The position numbers and the translations under genes are program-made. A stretch of DNA of 64,000 nucleotides from Porites lobata (lineage: Eukaryota > Cnidaria > Anthozoa > Scleractinia > Poritidae). The stretch covers positions 463,501 to 527,500 of the forward strand of contig CALNXK010000071.1 of assembly GCA_942486035.1 (NCBI GenBank), read 5' to 3'. Of the stretch, positions 47,101 to 51,016 are shown piece after piece (the stretch's first letter is position 1; each line of letters begins with the position of its first letter). The notes under the pieces were generated by a model, which saw nothing but the letters and a program-made list of their open reading frames with translations, was not told the DNA's origin and ran no database searches.

Positions 47101-47263
47101 TTACAAGTTATTTGGTGCTGACAACAAGAATTGCTGGAGTGGAAATGATGCTGAGAACACGTATGATGATCATGGCGTATCCTCAGAATGCTATGTCAAC
47201 AACCAAGGCTATGGCGTTGGATCGGAGATAAATGGAGACATGTTTGTTTACCGTTATCATTAA
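2257..47263 (+). CDS. Giant secreted discoidin/thrombospondin-repeat protein
   Basis: Assembled from about 54 exons with GT..AG borders, from ATG 2257 to TAA 47261-47263, giving roughly 3,500 residues. Order: signal peptide (residues 1-19), eighteen F5/8 type C domains, seven full TSRs, then two copies of an unassigned Cys-rich domain. Every module is bounded by phase 1 introns and each discoidin domain is split by a phase 0 intron about 47 residues before its end, so the reading frame is continuous throughout except at domain 18. No membrane segment or GPI-type tail is visible, so the product is probably secreted to extracellular matrix, mucus or skeleton. Discoidin domains usually bind glycans or lipids, and TSRs bind glycosaminoglycans. 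Coral skeletal-matrix proteins combining TSRs and discoidin domains (coadhesin type) are the nearest class I know; orthology is not established. The gene could be a locus with variable domain number. The exon 43 donor problem means the full-length product is unproven. Confidence 0.8.
2930..3340. repeat. Second copy of the upstream repeat block
   Basis: It matches about 1035-1460 over some 400 bases with small indels, including the shared stretch ATTAAGGCTC.CTCGGCA and the ending ACCGGACGAATTTTCGACCG. The copies sit on either side of exon 1, one in the 5' flank and one in intron 1. Confidence 0.65.
3299..3492. repeat. Inverted repeat in the first intron
   Basis: About 29 bases from 3299 (GGACGAATTTTCGACCGGAT...) recur as an imperfect reverse complement at about 3463-3492. 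The left arm is the end of the duplicated block at 2930-3340. Probably a non-autonomous DNA element or foldback. Confidence 0.5.
3693..3806. repeat. Palindromic foldback element (MITE-like)
   Basis: Left arm AACAATTATTCCACTCGC then TGGTTGGATATGAGATG; the right arm is the near-complete reverse complement ending GTGGAATAATTGTT. An inner hairpin (AGCCAAC..GTTGGCT) flanks a GGCGCTACGCGCC core. Non-autonomous DNA element by structure. Confidence 0.7.
4355..5000 (-). repeat. Probable interspersed repeat with CATA-rich end
   Basis: Starts with a (CATA)n tract followed by CTTTATTTAAG, a layout often seen at LINE 3' ends read on the opposite strand. No coding motif is visible and the class is not determined. 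Confidence 0.3.
6121..8061 (+). CDS. Discoidin domain 1 (exons 3-5)
   Basis: Exons 6121-6188, 7036-7275 and 7920-8061 encode residues about 20-169. The domain opens with DCDDPMGMGNGQIPNSALKA, contains GQWIQVDFGKVAKVTKIGTQ, and closes with an RYIRIHPIAWHGHISF..ELYGC strand, the typical F5/8 type C ending with the paired cysteine. It is the most divergent copy of the first subtype. Unlike all other copies it is interrupted by a phase 0 intron after ALKAASV, and it lacks a YNQY/GPER stretch. The introns at 5137-6120, 6189-7035 and 7276-7919 hold no other gene. The last contains an ATT-rich microsatellite. Confidence 0.85.
7725..7810. repeat. ATT-rich microsatellite
   Basis: ATT/ATC/GTT trinucleotide tract in the third intron of domain 1. 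It produces a spurious hydrophobic open frame on the minus strand. Confidence 0.9.
8132..8146 (+). CDS. 15-base linker microexon between domains 1 and 2
   Basis: After a phase 1 junction this segment reads GMATP, followed by donor GTTTGT; the acceptor is TTTTAG. It adds a flexible linker before the GF start of domain 2. Both neighbouring exons join in the same phase without it, so it may be alternatively skipped or may be intron sequence. It is the same size and phase as microexon 2 in the signal peptide, but there is no homologue in the other seventeen linkers. Confidence 0.45.
8413..9324 (+). CDS. Discoidin domain 2 (exons 7-8)
   Basis: Exons 8413-8759 and 9183-9324 encode residues about 175-337. 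The domain begins GFSAPKPQSCMAGLGLENGN and carries the second-subtype hallmarks: GGYGSWLAATSNNQQWFQVD, then NWTKVTRVAIQGR, a YGYDGVFFKDFKEDGD loop before the phase 0 intron, and a YGCE ending. The 423-base intron between the exons holds nothing recognisable. Confidence 0.9.
9548..11030 (+). CDS. Discoidin domain 3 (exons 9-11)
   Basis: Exons 9548-9688, 9997-10187 and 10889-11030 encode residues about 338-495. This is a first-subtype copy with ALGMQSGKIPDSAFVASSRY, a YNQYWGPERGRLNEKKEG stretch, then NGGWVAQYGGADQFLQIDLG. An extra phase 1 intron interrupts it after NEKKEG; only domains 3, 5, 7 and 9 have it. The 701-base intron before the last exon carries a LINE relic (listed separately). It is slightly diverged from domains 5, 7 and 9. 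Confidence 0.9.
10345..10810 (+). mobile_element. LINE reverse transcriptase relic (CR1/Jockey-like)
   Basis: One frame reads SNRRQRVKL, then GIPHGSAHGPVLFNIFMNDL and TYADDTR, the RT block with the YxDD catalytic box. A shifted frame downstream reads KYQAIVIGYGKVNPEFRCEN, another familiar LINE segment. Frameshifts and a stop at 10651-10653 show it is dead. It sits in the intron before the last exon of domain 3, in the same orientation as the gene. Confidence 0.7.
11132..15495 (+). CDS. Discoidin domain 4 (exons 12-13)
   Basis: Exons 11132-11484 and 15354-15495 encode residues about 496-660. This second-subtype copy contains ALGMQSGDIPDSAITASSSA and GSGRYGSWAAGANNAQQWFQ; the second exon starts VFTANSDRYTVVKN. 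The exons are nearly identical to those of domains 6 and 8. The intron is 3.87 kb instead of about 0.94 kb, because a dead LINE (about 12590-14760) and other repeats have been inserted. Sequence at about 12165-12345 and 15215-15353 still aligns by eye with the short introns of domains 6 and 8. Confidence 0.9.
11886..11935. repeat. Perfect 18-base inverted repeat with ATGGCGGC motifs
   Basis: Arms TTGGCCGCCATGTTGGAG (11886-11903) and its exact reverse complement (11918-11935) are separated by 14 bases. Each arm holds a GCCGCCATNTT sequence, the consensus known for the YY1 zinc-finger protein. It lies in the enlarged intron of domain 4 and is absent from the homologous introns of domains 6 and 8. 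Confidence 0.7.
12590..14760 (+). mobile_element. Degenerate LINE, reverse transcriptase region to C-terminus
   Basis: Broken frames in order: IARCLTNDYWLNLSQSI; a divergent RT front; THRGISLLSITGKAFARVAL and CGFKAGRSTIDMIFFLRQLQ; ILFADDAA near 13830 (catalytic FADD box); FTYLGSTISNNLSPDTELN; LRWLGHVSRMDG near 14375; and SFKDVCKRDLKAG near 14445. Several stops and frameshifts separate them. No endonuclease domain was recognised, so the copy is 5' truncated. It accounts for most of the extra 2.9 kb in the domain 4 intron. A GGAC tandem repeat at about 14780-14807 may lie near its 3' end. Confidence 0.8.
15636..16611 (+). CDS. Discoidin domain 5 (exons 14-16)
   Basis: Exons 15636-15776, 16166-16356 and 16470-16611 encode residues about 661-818. 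First subtype, starting GFTPPIMVCASALGLENGKI. The middle exon begins after an acceptor context (AATAAACGTTTTTCAG) that in domains 7 and 9 belongs to a dead exon copy, while domain 3 uses a different one. This marks domain 5 as one product of recombination between units. The 389-base first intron holds nothing else. Confidence 0.9.
16722..18156 (+). CDS. Discoidin domain 6 (exons 17-18)
   Basis: Exons 16722-17074 and 18015-18156 encode residues about 819-983. Second subtype, starting GFATPKPPQCMEALGMQSGD and ending EFFGCRK. The 940-base intron is almost the same as that of domain 8 and includes a piece beginning GGCGGATCCAGG, which resembles one end of the foldback family seen complete at 48914-49095. 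Confidence 0.9.
18493..19641 (+). CDS. Discoidin domain 7 (exons 19-21)
   Basis: Exons 18493-18633, 19194-19384 and 19500-19641 encode residues about 984-1141. First subtype. The first intron is 171 bases longer than in domain 5 because it holds a relic copy of the middle exon (19030-19073, ending in a stop), an AAAT microsatellite, and then the true acceptor. A G to A change gives Ser for Gly in QIDLSNVTKV, shared with domain 9. Confidence 0.9.
19030..19073 (+). pseudogene. Relic copy of a discoidin middle exon
   Basis: Following an acceptor-like TTTTTCAG, the sequence reads RFNGGWISHYGDT and then TAA at 19071-19073. It is a truncated version of the exon that starts at 16166 in domain 5 (SFNGGWVSQYGG). 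It is cut off by an AAAT microsatellite, and the real exon lies 121 bases downstream. Confidence 0.75.
19071..19112. repeat. AAAT/AAAC microsatellite
   Basis: A run of AAAT units with a few AAAC interruptions directly after the relic exon. The homologous tract in domain 9 is at 22102-22133 and is shorter. Confidence 0.85.
19751..21186 (+). CDS. Discoidin domain 8 (exons 22-23)
   Basis: Exons 19751-20103 and 21045-21186 encode residues about 1142-1306. Second subtype, nearly identical to domain 6 in exons and in the 941-base intron. One change of note is RYSRIHPESW where domain 6 has RYIRIHPESW, in the last core strand. No other gene lies in the intron. Confidence 0.9.
21526..22663 (+). CDS. 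Discoidin domain 9 (exons 24-26)
   Basis: Exons 21526-21666, 22213-22403 and 22522-22663 encode residues about 1307-1464. First subtype, matching domain 7 almost base for base, including the relic exon in the first intron (22061-22104) and the AAAT repeat after it. The short 118-base intron before the last exon is shared with domain 7. Confidence 0.9.
22061..22104 (+). pseudogene. Second relic copy of a discoidin middle exon
   Basis: Same relic as in domain 7: acceptor-like TTTTTCAG, then GFNGGWISHYGDT and TAA at 22102-22104, followed by an AAAT repeat. Its presence in both units shows the relic predates their duplication. Confidence 0.75.
22772..23923 (+). CDS. Discoidin domain 10 (exons 27-28)
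   Basis: Exons 22772-23124 and 23782-23923 encode residues about 1465-1629. Second subtype. The front half matches domains 6 and 8, but from about 22978 it diverges (NFGSWTKVTAIRTQGRQDSS, then SYSYDSVFHKTVYNEYGSKK). The intron and last exon (IFTANYDRYTVVENMLDKPI) are clearly different. The edge of the recent duplication therefore runs through this exon. The 657-base intron has no recognisable element. Confidence 0.9.
24490..25962 (+). CDS. Discoidin domain 11 (exons 29-30)
   Basis: Exons 24490-24818 and 25821-25962 encode residues about 1630-1786. First subtype, but its front part is a single exon: the intron after NEKKDG found in domains 3, 5, 7 and 9 is absent. It retains YNQYFTAERSRLNEKKDGSY and YGGWASKHADVGQWLQIDLG. 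The second exon starts EITGNRDRNTPHGHVLDQPI. The 1.0 kb intron contains a minus-strand LINE tail fragment and a short CAT repeat. Confidence 0.88.
24880..25060 (-). mobile_element. LINE C-terminal fragment, minus strand
   Basis: The complement reads GGPTLRFKDVAKRSMKWRDI, the same tail motif (FKDVCKRDLK type) as in the larger LINE relic at 14445. It is only about 60 codons long with no RT core, so it is a short dead fragment in the domain 11 intron. Confidence 0.55.
26149..26637. repeat. Foldback element with GGCCCTGTTT ends
   Basis: Left end AAGGCCCTGTTTACTAGGAG, right end GGAAACAGGCCCTAA, with GGGTTACC-type motifs inside both halves. Non-autonomous DNA element by structure; it lies in the intron before domain 12. 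Confidence 0.55.
27771..28734 (+). CDS. Discoidin domain 12 (exons 31-32)
   Basis: Exons 27771-28117 and 28593-28734 encode residues about 1787-1949. Second subtype: ILGMQNYQIPDSAIRAST, then SGKYGAWAVSRNDKFQWFQV and FEDYKENNATK before the phase 0 intron. It is preceded by a 1.8 kb intron (25963-27770) with a foldback element at 26149-26637 and a palindrome near 27483-27530. The 475-base internal intron is featureless. Confidence 0.9.
28771..28834 (-). mobile_element. tRNA-like SINE head
   Basis: On the minus strand it reads GGGTGACGCAGTGGTGGAGG and, 30-odd bases on, GGGTTCGAATCCTGGCGTC. These match the A box and B box of a pol III promoter, as in tRNA-derived SINEs. The rest of the SINE is not evident. 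It is unlikely to be a functional tRNA because the 3' half does not close an acceptor stem. Confidence 0.6.
29050..29708 (+). CDS. Discoidin domain 13 (exons 33-34)
   Basis: Exons 29050-29381 and 29567-29708 encode residues about 1950-2107. First subtype in a single front exon: PLGLENGQIPDSAMVASSQY, YNQYYGPERARLRKLTQGSY, then EGEWIQFDLGKNTKVTRMAI. The tail exon starts VFPGNRDRNTPVGNVMNPPI. The preceding 315-base intron carries a minus-strand tRNA-like SINE head. Confidence 0.9.
30569..31377 (+). CDS. Discoidin domain 14 (exons 35-36)
   Basis: Exons 30569-30915 and 31236-31377 encode residues about 2108-2270. Second subtype: PLGMQNNQIPDSALRASTSY, SGKYGSWATSTNNQFQYFEV, and FVDYKEDGKVK at the phase 0 border. 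The tail exon starts VFTGNNDMYTVVRHSLKYPI. The preceding 860-base intron (29709-30568) and the 320-base internal intron hold no recognised element. Confidence 0.9.
31464..31490. repeat. TCA microsatellite
   Basis: Nine perfect TCA units in the intron between domains 14 and 15. Confidence 0.95.
31603..33093 (+). CDS. Discoidin domain 15 (exons 37-38)
   Basis: Exons 31603-31940 and 32949-33093 encode residues about 2271-2431. First subtype, single front exon, with two extra residues before the phase 0 border (PYGYGDGQ). The tail exon is 145 bases instead of 142, one codon longer (VFTGNVLGSNDPVGNIINPA), and it lacks the aromatic residue of the usual DRYT segment. The 1.0 kb intron is featureless by eye. 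Confidence 0.88.
33495..33817 (-). repeat. SINE head within a tandemly duplicated intron end
   Basis: The minus strand at about 33600-33495 contains AGTGGCTCAGTGGTGTAGAA and GGTCATAGGTTGGACTCC, an A-box/B-box pair. About 120 bases (33540-33670) including part of this head recur at 33690-33817, ending at the acceptor of the domain 16 exon. A local tandem duplication has copied the intron end. Confidence 0.5.
33818..34663 (+). CDS. Discoidin domain 16 (exons 39-40)
   Basis: Exons 33818-34164 and 34522-34663 encode residues about 2432-2594. Second subtype: ALGMQNGKIEDSAVSASTEY, then RIGAWAAKTNDAYQFLQVNF. The linker starts GNFTKPKP instead of GF.PP, with a possible N-glycosylation site at NFT. 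The upstream intron end is a tandem duplicate (33540-33817) containing a SINE head. The intron at 34165-34521 is featureless. Confidence 0.9.
35577..36674 (+). CDS. Discoidin domain 17 (exons 41-42)
   Basis: Exons 35577-35908 and 36533-36674 encode residues about 2595-2752. First subtype: SALGMKSGQIPNSAITATSS, LNQYFGPERARLETVKSGSY, then DQGQWIQVDLGKITKITRIG. The tail starts VLHGNKDRNTIVGSILNPSI and ends ELFGCTS. The internal intron carries a plus-strand tRNA-derived SINE. The 913-base intron before it (34664-35576) shows nothing I recognise. Confidence 0.9.
36005..36215 (+). mobile_element. tRNA-derived SINE
   Basis: GGGATGGCACAGCGTTGAAC (A box) and GACTCGGGTTGTCGAGTCC (B box) are followed by a C-rich stretch and CCTCTAAAACCAACATTCCA, a tail arrangement I associate with anthozoan SINEs. 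It lies in the intron of domain 17, same strand as the gene. Confidence 0.6.
36984..38153 (+). CDS. Discoidin domain 18 with a damaged splice donor (exons 43-44)
   Basis: Exon 43 starts at 36984 (GFPIPKVPPCQVQLGMQNGK) and is an ordinary second-subtype front half through RYSLDGSYFNHY. No GT donor of the correct phase lies where all other copies have one. The frame runs on to a TAA at 37376-37378 that overlaps an AATAAA. The GT at 37320 is phase 1 and would frameshift into exon 44. Exon 44 (38012-38153, TFVANNDRYTVVGHDLKPPI to YGCK) is intact and in the expected phase. A GTGAAA at 37253 could splice in frame but would drop about 20 residues of the core. Direct micro-duplications at about 37430-37510 and a foldback element at 37548-37715 suggest rearrangement here. 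Confidence 0.6.
37548..37715. repeat. Foldback element with TAGGCCATTT ends
   Basis: Ends TAGGCCATTT and AAATGGCCTA, with inner complementary stretches CATTTTACTACTACGACCAG and its near complement. Same family as the element at 40995-41174. It lies 170 bases beyond the stop in the damaged domain 18 exon. Confidence 0.7.
38834..39010 (+). CDS. Thrombospondin type 1 repeat 1
   Basis: A single phase 1-1 exon of 177 bases: NDGGYSEWSSWSQCSATCGG, then TRSRSCTNPPPSADGKDC and six cysteines. WSSWSQC is a C-mannosylation-type motif and CSATCG fits the O-fucose motif, as usual for secreted TSRs. This is the best-conserved TSR of the set. The introns on either side (38154-38833 and 39011-39960) contain no gene. 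The second holds a foldback element at about 39074-39286. Confidence 0.9.
39074..39286. repeat. Foldback element with AACCCTTTAAG ends
   Basis: Left end GTAACCCTTTAAGCCCC, right end GACTTGAAGGGTTAA. Internal sequence is AT-rich. Probably a MITE, in the intron between TSR 1 and TSR 2. Confidence 0.5.
39961..40137 (+). CDS. Thrombospondin type 1 repeat 2
   Basis: A 177-base phase 1-1 exon: VNGGYSAWGPYRNCSKSCGG, then TRTRTCTNPPPAHGGSDC. The second Trp of the WxxW motif is Tyr (AWGPYRNC), and the Thr of the O-fucose site is Ser. It is almost identical to repeat 4, including the bases just before the acceptor (GTTCATTCGGCAG). Confidence 0.9.
40983..41499. repeat. Foldback element built of AAATATAAGCCCC units, host of a nested insertion
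   Basis: The right end reads GGGGCTTATTTTCGGAATTTTACGGTA; its complement is found at the left end but split after TACCGTAAAATT (40983-40994) by another element, resuming at 41173 with TTCCGAAAATAAGCCCC. The interior has many AAATATAAGCCCC-type tandem units. Confidence 0.75.
40995..41174. repeat. Nested foldback element inserted in the AAGCCCC element
   Basis: Ends GGACAATTGCACGATGACG and its reverse complement, with inner CTACAACTACCAGAATTC and complement. Same family as 37548-37715. Confidence 0.75.
41543..41719 (+). CDS. Thrombospondin type 1 repeat 3
   Basis: A 177-base phase 1-1 exon: VDGGYSNWNSWSDCSVSCGG, then ARSRSCNNPAPQHGGKDC. WNSWSDC keeps the C-mannosylation pattern. It is nearly the same as repeat 5, with the same acceptor context (GCGTGTTTTGTAG). 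The 1.4 kb intron before it holds a nested pair of foldback elements (40983-41499). Confidence 0.9.
42296..42472 (+). CDS. Thrombospondin type 1 repeat 4
   Basis: A 177-base phase 1-1 exon, a near copy of repeat 2 (AWGPYRSCSKSCGGG, then ECNNHGCP). With repeat 5 it forms a duplicated pair. The 576-base intron before it has no recognised element. The 968-base intron after it holds a 534-base foldback element (42671-43204). Confidence 0.9.
42671..43204. repeat. Foldback element with CAGTCAACTCTCTCT ends, long form
   Basis: Begins CAGTCAACTCTCTCTTGACG and ends AGAGAGAGTTTACTG followed by TA. Contains several TAAGACGGACACCTCT-type units near both ends. In the intron between TSR 4 and TSR 5. Confidence 0.7.
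43441..43617 (+). CDS. Thrombospondin type 1 repeat 5
   Basis: A 177-base phase 1-1 exon, a near copy of repeat 3 that diverges at its end (SFQTISCNTIGCP). The donor is CCTA|GTAAGT, so the split codon begins with A instead of G. The next residue becomes Ile instead of Val if it joins repeat 7 at 44836. Confidence 0.88.
43946..44026 (+). pseudogene. Relic half thrombospondin repeat exon
   Basis: The segment encodes TKHGGRDCSNLGPSTAMEEC then NKHKCP, the last 26 or so residues of a TSR, with a normal donor (CCAG|GTATAG). The first 96 bases of the usual 177-base exon are missing. A CAG stands just before it and the phase would fit, so it could in principle be spliced in. But there is no pyrimidine tract, and the product would have only three of six cysteines. 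Most likely a decayed sixth repeat. Confidence 0.6.
44836..45024 (+). CDS. Thrombospondin type 1 repeat, long variant
   Basis: A 189-base phase 1-1 exon: NGGYGPWGKWSDCSKTCGKQ, then TRRRDRLCNNPSPQNGGKDC. It has an insertion before the last cysteine (SCKPKKKQCP), making it four residues longer than repeats 1-5. The WGKWSDCSKTCG motifs for C-mannosylation and O-fucosylation are intact. The 322-base intron after it is featureless. Confidence 0.9.
45347..45517 (+). CDS. Last thrombospondin type 1 repeat
   Basis: A 171-base phase 1-1 exon: VDGNWSQWGSWSECSATCGG, then RKRARKCNNPKPSGGGKNCE and CNNFVCG. A possible N-glycosylation site (NWS) lies at the start. The motifs WSQWGSWSEC and CSATCG are complete. 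The donor is GGAC|GTGAGT; the split codon begins with C and joins the C-terminal domains with a Pro. Confidence 0.9.
46046..47263 (+). CDS. Tandem C-terminal Cys-rich domains of unassigned family
   Basis: Two exons, 46046-46342 and 46962-47263, each encode one copy of the same roughly 95-residue module, joined in phase 1. Copy A reads EWKIIGCYKNVDQALDKL, then LFGLDNKRCWTSESDYSSY and GTIYVYQKDQQ. Copy B reads GTWQHKGCYVNQSPKRALPV, then LFGADNKNCWSGNDAENTY and GDMFVYRYH, then stop. Shared frame: W..xGCY, a middle C, LFG.DNK.CW, a later C, and a final (I/M).VY. The pattern recalls WSC or PAN-type small disulfide carbohydrate-binding modules, but I cannot place it. The acceptor of copy A has a long T tract. 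The 528-base intron before it and the 619-base intron between the copies are featureless. No poly(A) signal is obvious in the first few hundred bases after the stop. Confidence 0.78.
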
Positions 47264-47331
47264 CAATGAGTGAGGAACATTCTATTGGGCTGTAATTTCA
47301 TTAGATTTATTTCTGAGAAGCAAGCTGTATA

Positions 47332-47510
47332 CAGTCGACTCTCTCTTAACGGACACCTCTATAAGACGGACACCTCTTTAAAACGGACACTTAGAGTTGG
47401 TCCTTGCCTTTCTTTACTCCCTTTATTTGACTCTCTATAAGACGGACACCTCTCTAAGACGGACACTTAGTGCCGGTCCCAAAGGTATCCGTCTTAGAGA
47501 GAGTTGACTG
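47332..47510. repeat. Foldback element with CAGTCGACTCTCTCT ends, short form
   Basis: Begins CAGTCGACTCTCTCTTAACG and ends AGAGAGAGTTGACTG, with TA on both sides as an apparent target duplication, typical of Tc1/mariner-superfamily derivatives. It lies 69 bases past the stop codon of the large gene, so it may form part of its 3' UTR. Confidence 0.75.
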
Positions 47511-50359
47511 TAGTGTTTTAATACTTAACATTTTACTTGTCAGATTGAAAAAGTTTAAAACTCTGCATACATAAATTCCTTTCGTTTCAAAACACTTTCA
47601 TACTTTTTACCTTACGTTTCCATTTAGTTGAGCACACGTATTTGAGAATTGTTTTTTTAACCAAAACGCTTCCAGTTAAACACCTTAGAGGTCGTCTTAG
47701 AGTAAACGGACAAAAACGAACGTTTTTGAAATAGTCGACTTCATGCATGCTTATTTGTTATGCGTTTCTAGTGGCTTAGTGTAAACTGTCGAAAACATCG
47801 ATAAAAAGCTAGAGATCAACGCGAAGGGACCTTTCGTTTCCAGGTTTTAGGTCACAAAAACGAGTGTCAGTTGCAACTGGAACAGCGATACTTCAACGCC
47901 AGTTTCTTTTTTATGTACAGTTGTTTTCACTCGCTAACACTGTCAACTCGGACCAACTGCTTAAATACGTTCTATCTGCTTATGCATAATCGAATGTTTT
48001 TTGTATAGAATCACAATTTCCCTTTCAACGGAATCTGCTTTTCCTCTTTTTCAATGTGTTTATACCTAATTATCTAATACTTATTCATTAATTTGATGCT
48101 AATTTACATCGTTATTCATCTTTTGACAGATGACGAGCTGAGAGATGATGAAATTACGGATTTTTAATACTGAAGAAACTGCAAGAATTGGAAAATGACT
48201 AAAAAGAACCTCGGGGATAGTTGTGTAATTGTAGGGTTTGGTTAATTAGGTGTTGTCTTGGCGGGTTGGTTAACGGCAGCTGTATTAGATTTATTAGAAA
48301 AGGGAACGATATTAAAAAAGCATTGCAACAGTTCATGTGGAAGGTTTTCTTTTTGTTTCACCTTGGTTGGAATTAAATTGTTTACAATATATTTAGGACA
48401 CAATAAGCCATTAGTTGTGACTCGCTATCGCATCTCTACTACTTACGATGGCCACCTTCACAATTTATTTATTTATTTATTTTTTTTGGAAAATAACATC
48501 AGAATAGACCTTGTCACGGTTTTCGACGCCATCTTTACGAGTAGGCAAACGCCTGAGAAATTACAGTGATTGTATAAGAATCTTATGTCGAATAATTTCC
48601 GTAGAAAGACTGTTCTGAAAAAATATGATTTATAACCTAAAGCTTCACTCCTAAGGATTCTCCTGTAAAACATTTGAGGGCGTTACATGCACTAGAAGAC
48701 CTGGAACCACTTTTTAATATTTTCTATACATTTGTGTGTAAGAATTACAGACAAATATATGGAAAATCTAAAGGAAGCCTCTGGAGAAATTTAAGCACAG
48801 GTACGCCCCCAAATTTTTTTTAGGACAATCCTTTGCTTTGTAGCTTTAGTTTACAATTGATATTTTGTTCAGCACATCCGTTCTACGGAAATTATTCGAC
48901 ATTAGATTCTCATCAGGGGCGGATCCAGGATTTTTTTTAGGAGGGGGTGCACTCGTCTCTTGCTCTACTTCAACACCAATAAACCATATAGTTTTTTTTT
49001 TGCAGAATACCAGTTGTATTAGAAAACCGCAGGTCATGTCGGGGTGGGGGCGGGGGGTGCACACCTCCTGCACCCTCCCCCTAGATCCGCCCCTGCTCAT
49101 ACAAATACTGTAATTTCTCACGCGTTTGCCTACTCGTCAAGAAGGCGTCGAAAACCGTGACAAGGTCTATAATGACGACGATTATTATGATGATGATGTT
49201 ATGAGGCCGAGGTGGATAAACACCCTCCGAGATCTGCTTAATTCTTCATATCCTACGAAAGCCGAATTCATTAATTGCTTTATTATTCATTCAAAATAAT
49301 TCCTAGTTTAAAAACATAGCTAAAACATGCTGACCTGCATCGATGTTAAGTTCATCTTCGATTTTAAGTGCACGTTTAGGTTTGTCCAGCTCCGCAAATA
49401 TTCTCCAAATAGCAGATGTCGCCCTCCGAGTTGTCTTCTTGCTGTTTTTGCCATGTTTTTAGCTATTATTTTGCCTAGTTCCAGCTGTAGTTCTTACTCT
49501 TGAAACGAGTGAAATTTCCGCCATTTTTTTTTTCAGATCGTCCCCAGGTCTTCTCGGTAACGGTGCCTTAACCTTGCGGGCTGCATTTTTTCGTTAAGCA
49601 CAAAATTCTTCCAAAATTTGTTCATCAGTAACTGGTTATGGTGAATTATGCGTGTGCTTTTAGTCAATCAAAATTGGCAAAATGAATGAATAATAACCCA
49701 GGTTAAAACCCAAACTTTATGGTTAATTCAGGGGACAAATTAAACATGCTACCGTCAGTCGTAAAACGGCATAAAATTTCACCGTCAACCGTCAAAAAAG
49801 GTAATTTTCACCGTCAACCGTCAAAAATGCCGATTAATATCAACCGCCAAGAAGTTTTAAGGTATTTGAAATCTCACTATTTCAGGTCATCTTCACGGGA
49901 TAATGGCTCATTAAGAGGCTCTAAACGAGAAAAGCCAGTTCTCATGTTCTCGAAAACAGTCTTTCTAGACATTGCAAGCCGAGATCGCACAACTTGCCTC
50001 TATCTGAAAGTATCTCGAAGTATCTTAAAAAGCCTCATTTGAACTAAATTTTTAATTTTTGATCGACGGCATCATAAGGGTGATGACGCTGTCGATTGAC
50101 GAAAGTTTGGATTTTTATATATTTTCAAAACGGACAGCAGTTTAAGGCCTCATTTGAACATTTTAATTCTTGGACTAAATTTCCACTTAATAAGAAGCCC
50201 CAACCGTCAACTGAAGCTCTAAAATTTAACCGTCAGCAGTCAAAACTGGAAAAAAGTTACCGTGTACCTTCAAAGATCCCACTCCACTGAGACCGTCTAG
50301 TATTGGGATCCGAAAATAGTCAGTGCAGGAGACGTTTCCAGCTTATAGGATCACTAGGA
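47511..50359. other. Intergenic DNA between the convergent genes, first part
   Basis: No supported gene. It contains the foldback element at 48914-49095 and, at about 49740-50280, a stretch rich in ACCGTCAACCGTCAAAA units, which I read as a dispersed repeat. Open frames here have no recognisable domains. Confidence 0.55.
48914..49095. repeat. Foldback element with CAGGGGCGGATCCAGG ends
   Basis: Left end CAGGGGCGGATCCAGGA, right end CTAGATCCGCCCCTG, with G-rich and C-rich inner complementary stretches. One-sided pieces of the family occur at about 17490 and 20515 in the duplicated introns and perhaps at 2622. Confidence 0.75.
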
Positions 50360-50432
50360 CAGTAAAGAGTAGTGGTAGAGGGTCATTTTGCACCTGTTTG
50401 GTGTCTTCCCTTTATTAAATTGTCGTAACTGC

Positions 50433-50768
50433 ACAGTAATTTTCAGGGAGTTATTACGACTCCAAAAATGGAGTAAAAATTTTCGGTACAGAAAAACCCC
50501 TTTTTTGGGGTTACTTTATCTACTAATTTAACTCCACATTTGGGGTCATTTTTGCTCCTGAAAAATAGTTCTTTTTACTCCCAGTCTGTAGTTAAAATAA
50601 CTCCGAAAATGGGTAAATTTTACTCCTTACATCGGTTGTTTTTACTCTTTTTGGAGTTAATTTAACTCCGAAAGTGGAGTAAAAGGTTTGGGTACATGAT
50701 AATTCCTTTTTTGGGGTTATTTTAACTCTCCAATATCTGTGGTCATCTGGGCCCGGTTGTTCAAAAGT

Positions 50769-50801
<33 letters not shown>

Positions 50802-51016
50802 CAGCGGATAAGTATTACGAGAACTAATTGCGTTATCCACTGGATAGTGATTTATCCAGTAAATAGTGCTATCCACCTTTTGAACAACTGGGGCCTGAAA
50901 AAGAGTTCTTTAAACTCCCTTTTGGAGTTAAAATAACTCCCCAAAAAATAACTCCACTGTAAGGGGTTAAATTAACCCCACTTGAGGAGTTATTATAACT
51001 CCTTAAAAATTACTGT
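50433..51016. repeat. Middle foldback element, rich in AACTCC/GGAGTT
   Basis: Left end ACAGTAATTTTCAGGGAGTT, right end GGAGTTATTATAACTCC then TTAAAAATTACTGT. The interior contains many GGAGTTAAAATAACTCC-like units on both strands. Confidence 0.7.
50750..50895. repeat. Inner foldback element with GGCCCGGTTGTTCAAAAG ends
   Basis: Left end GGCCCGGTTGTTCAAAAG then TTGGATAGCGCTATCC; right end GCTATCCACC then TTTTGAACAACTGGGGCC. Inner repeats of the motif TATCCACTGGATA. Typical small MITE. Confidence 0.75.

Noticed and set aside
49719..50042. 107-codon open frame between the two main genes
   Set aside because: It overlaps ACCGTCAACCGTCAAAA-type repeats and has no recognisable domain.
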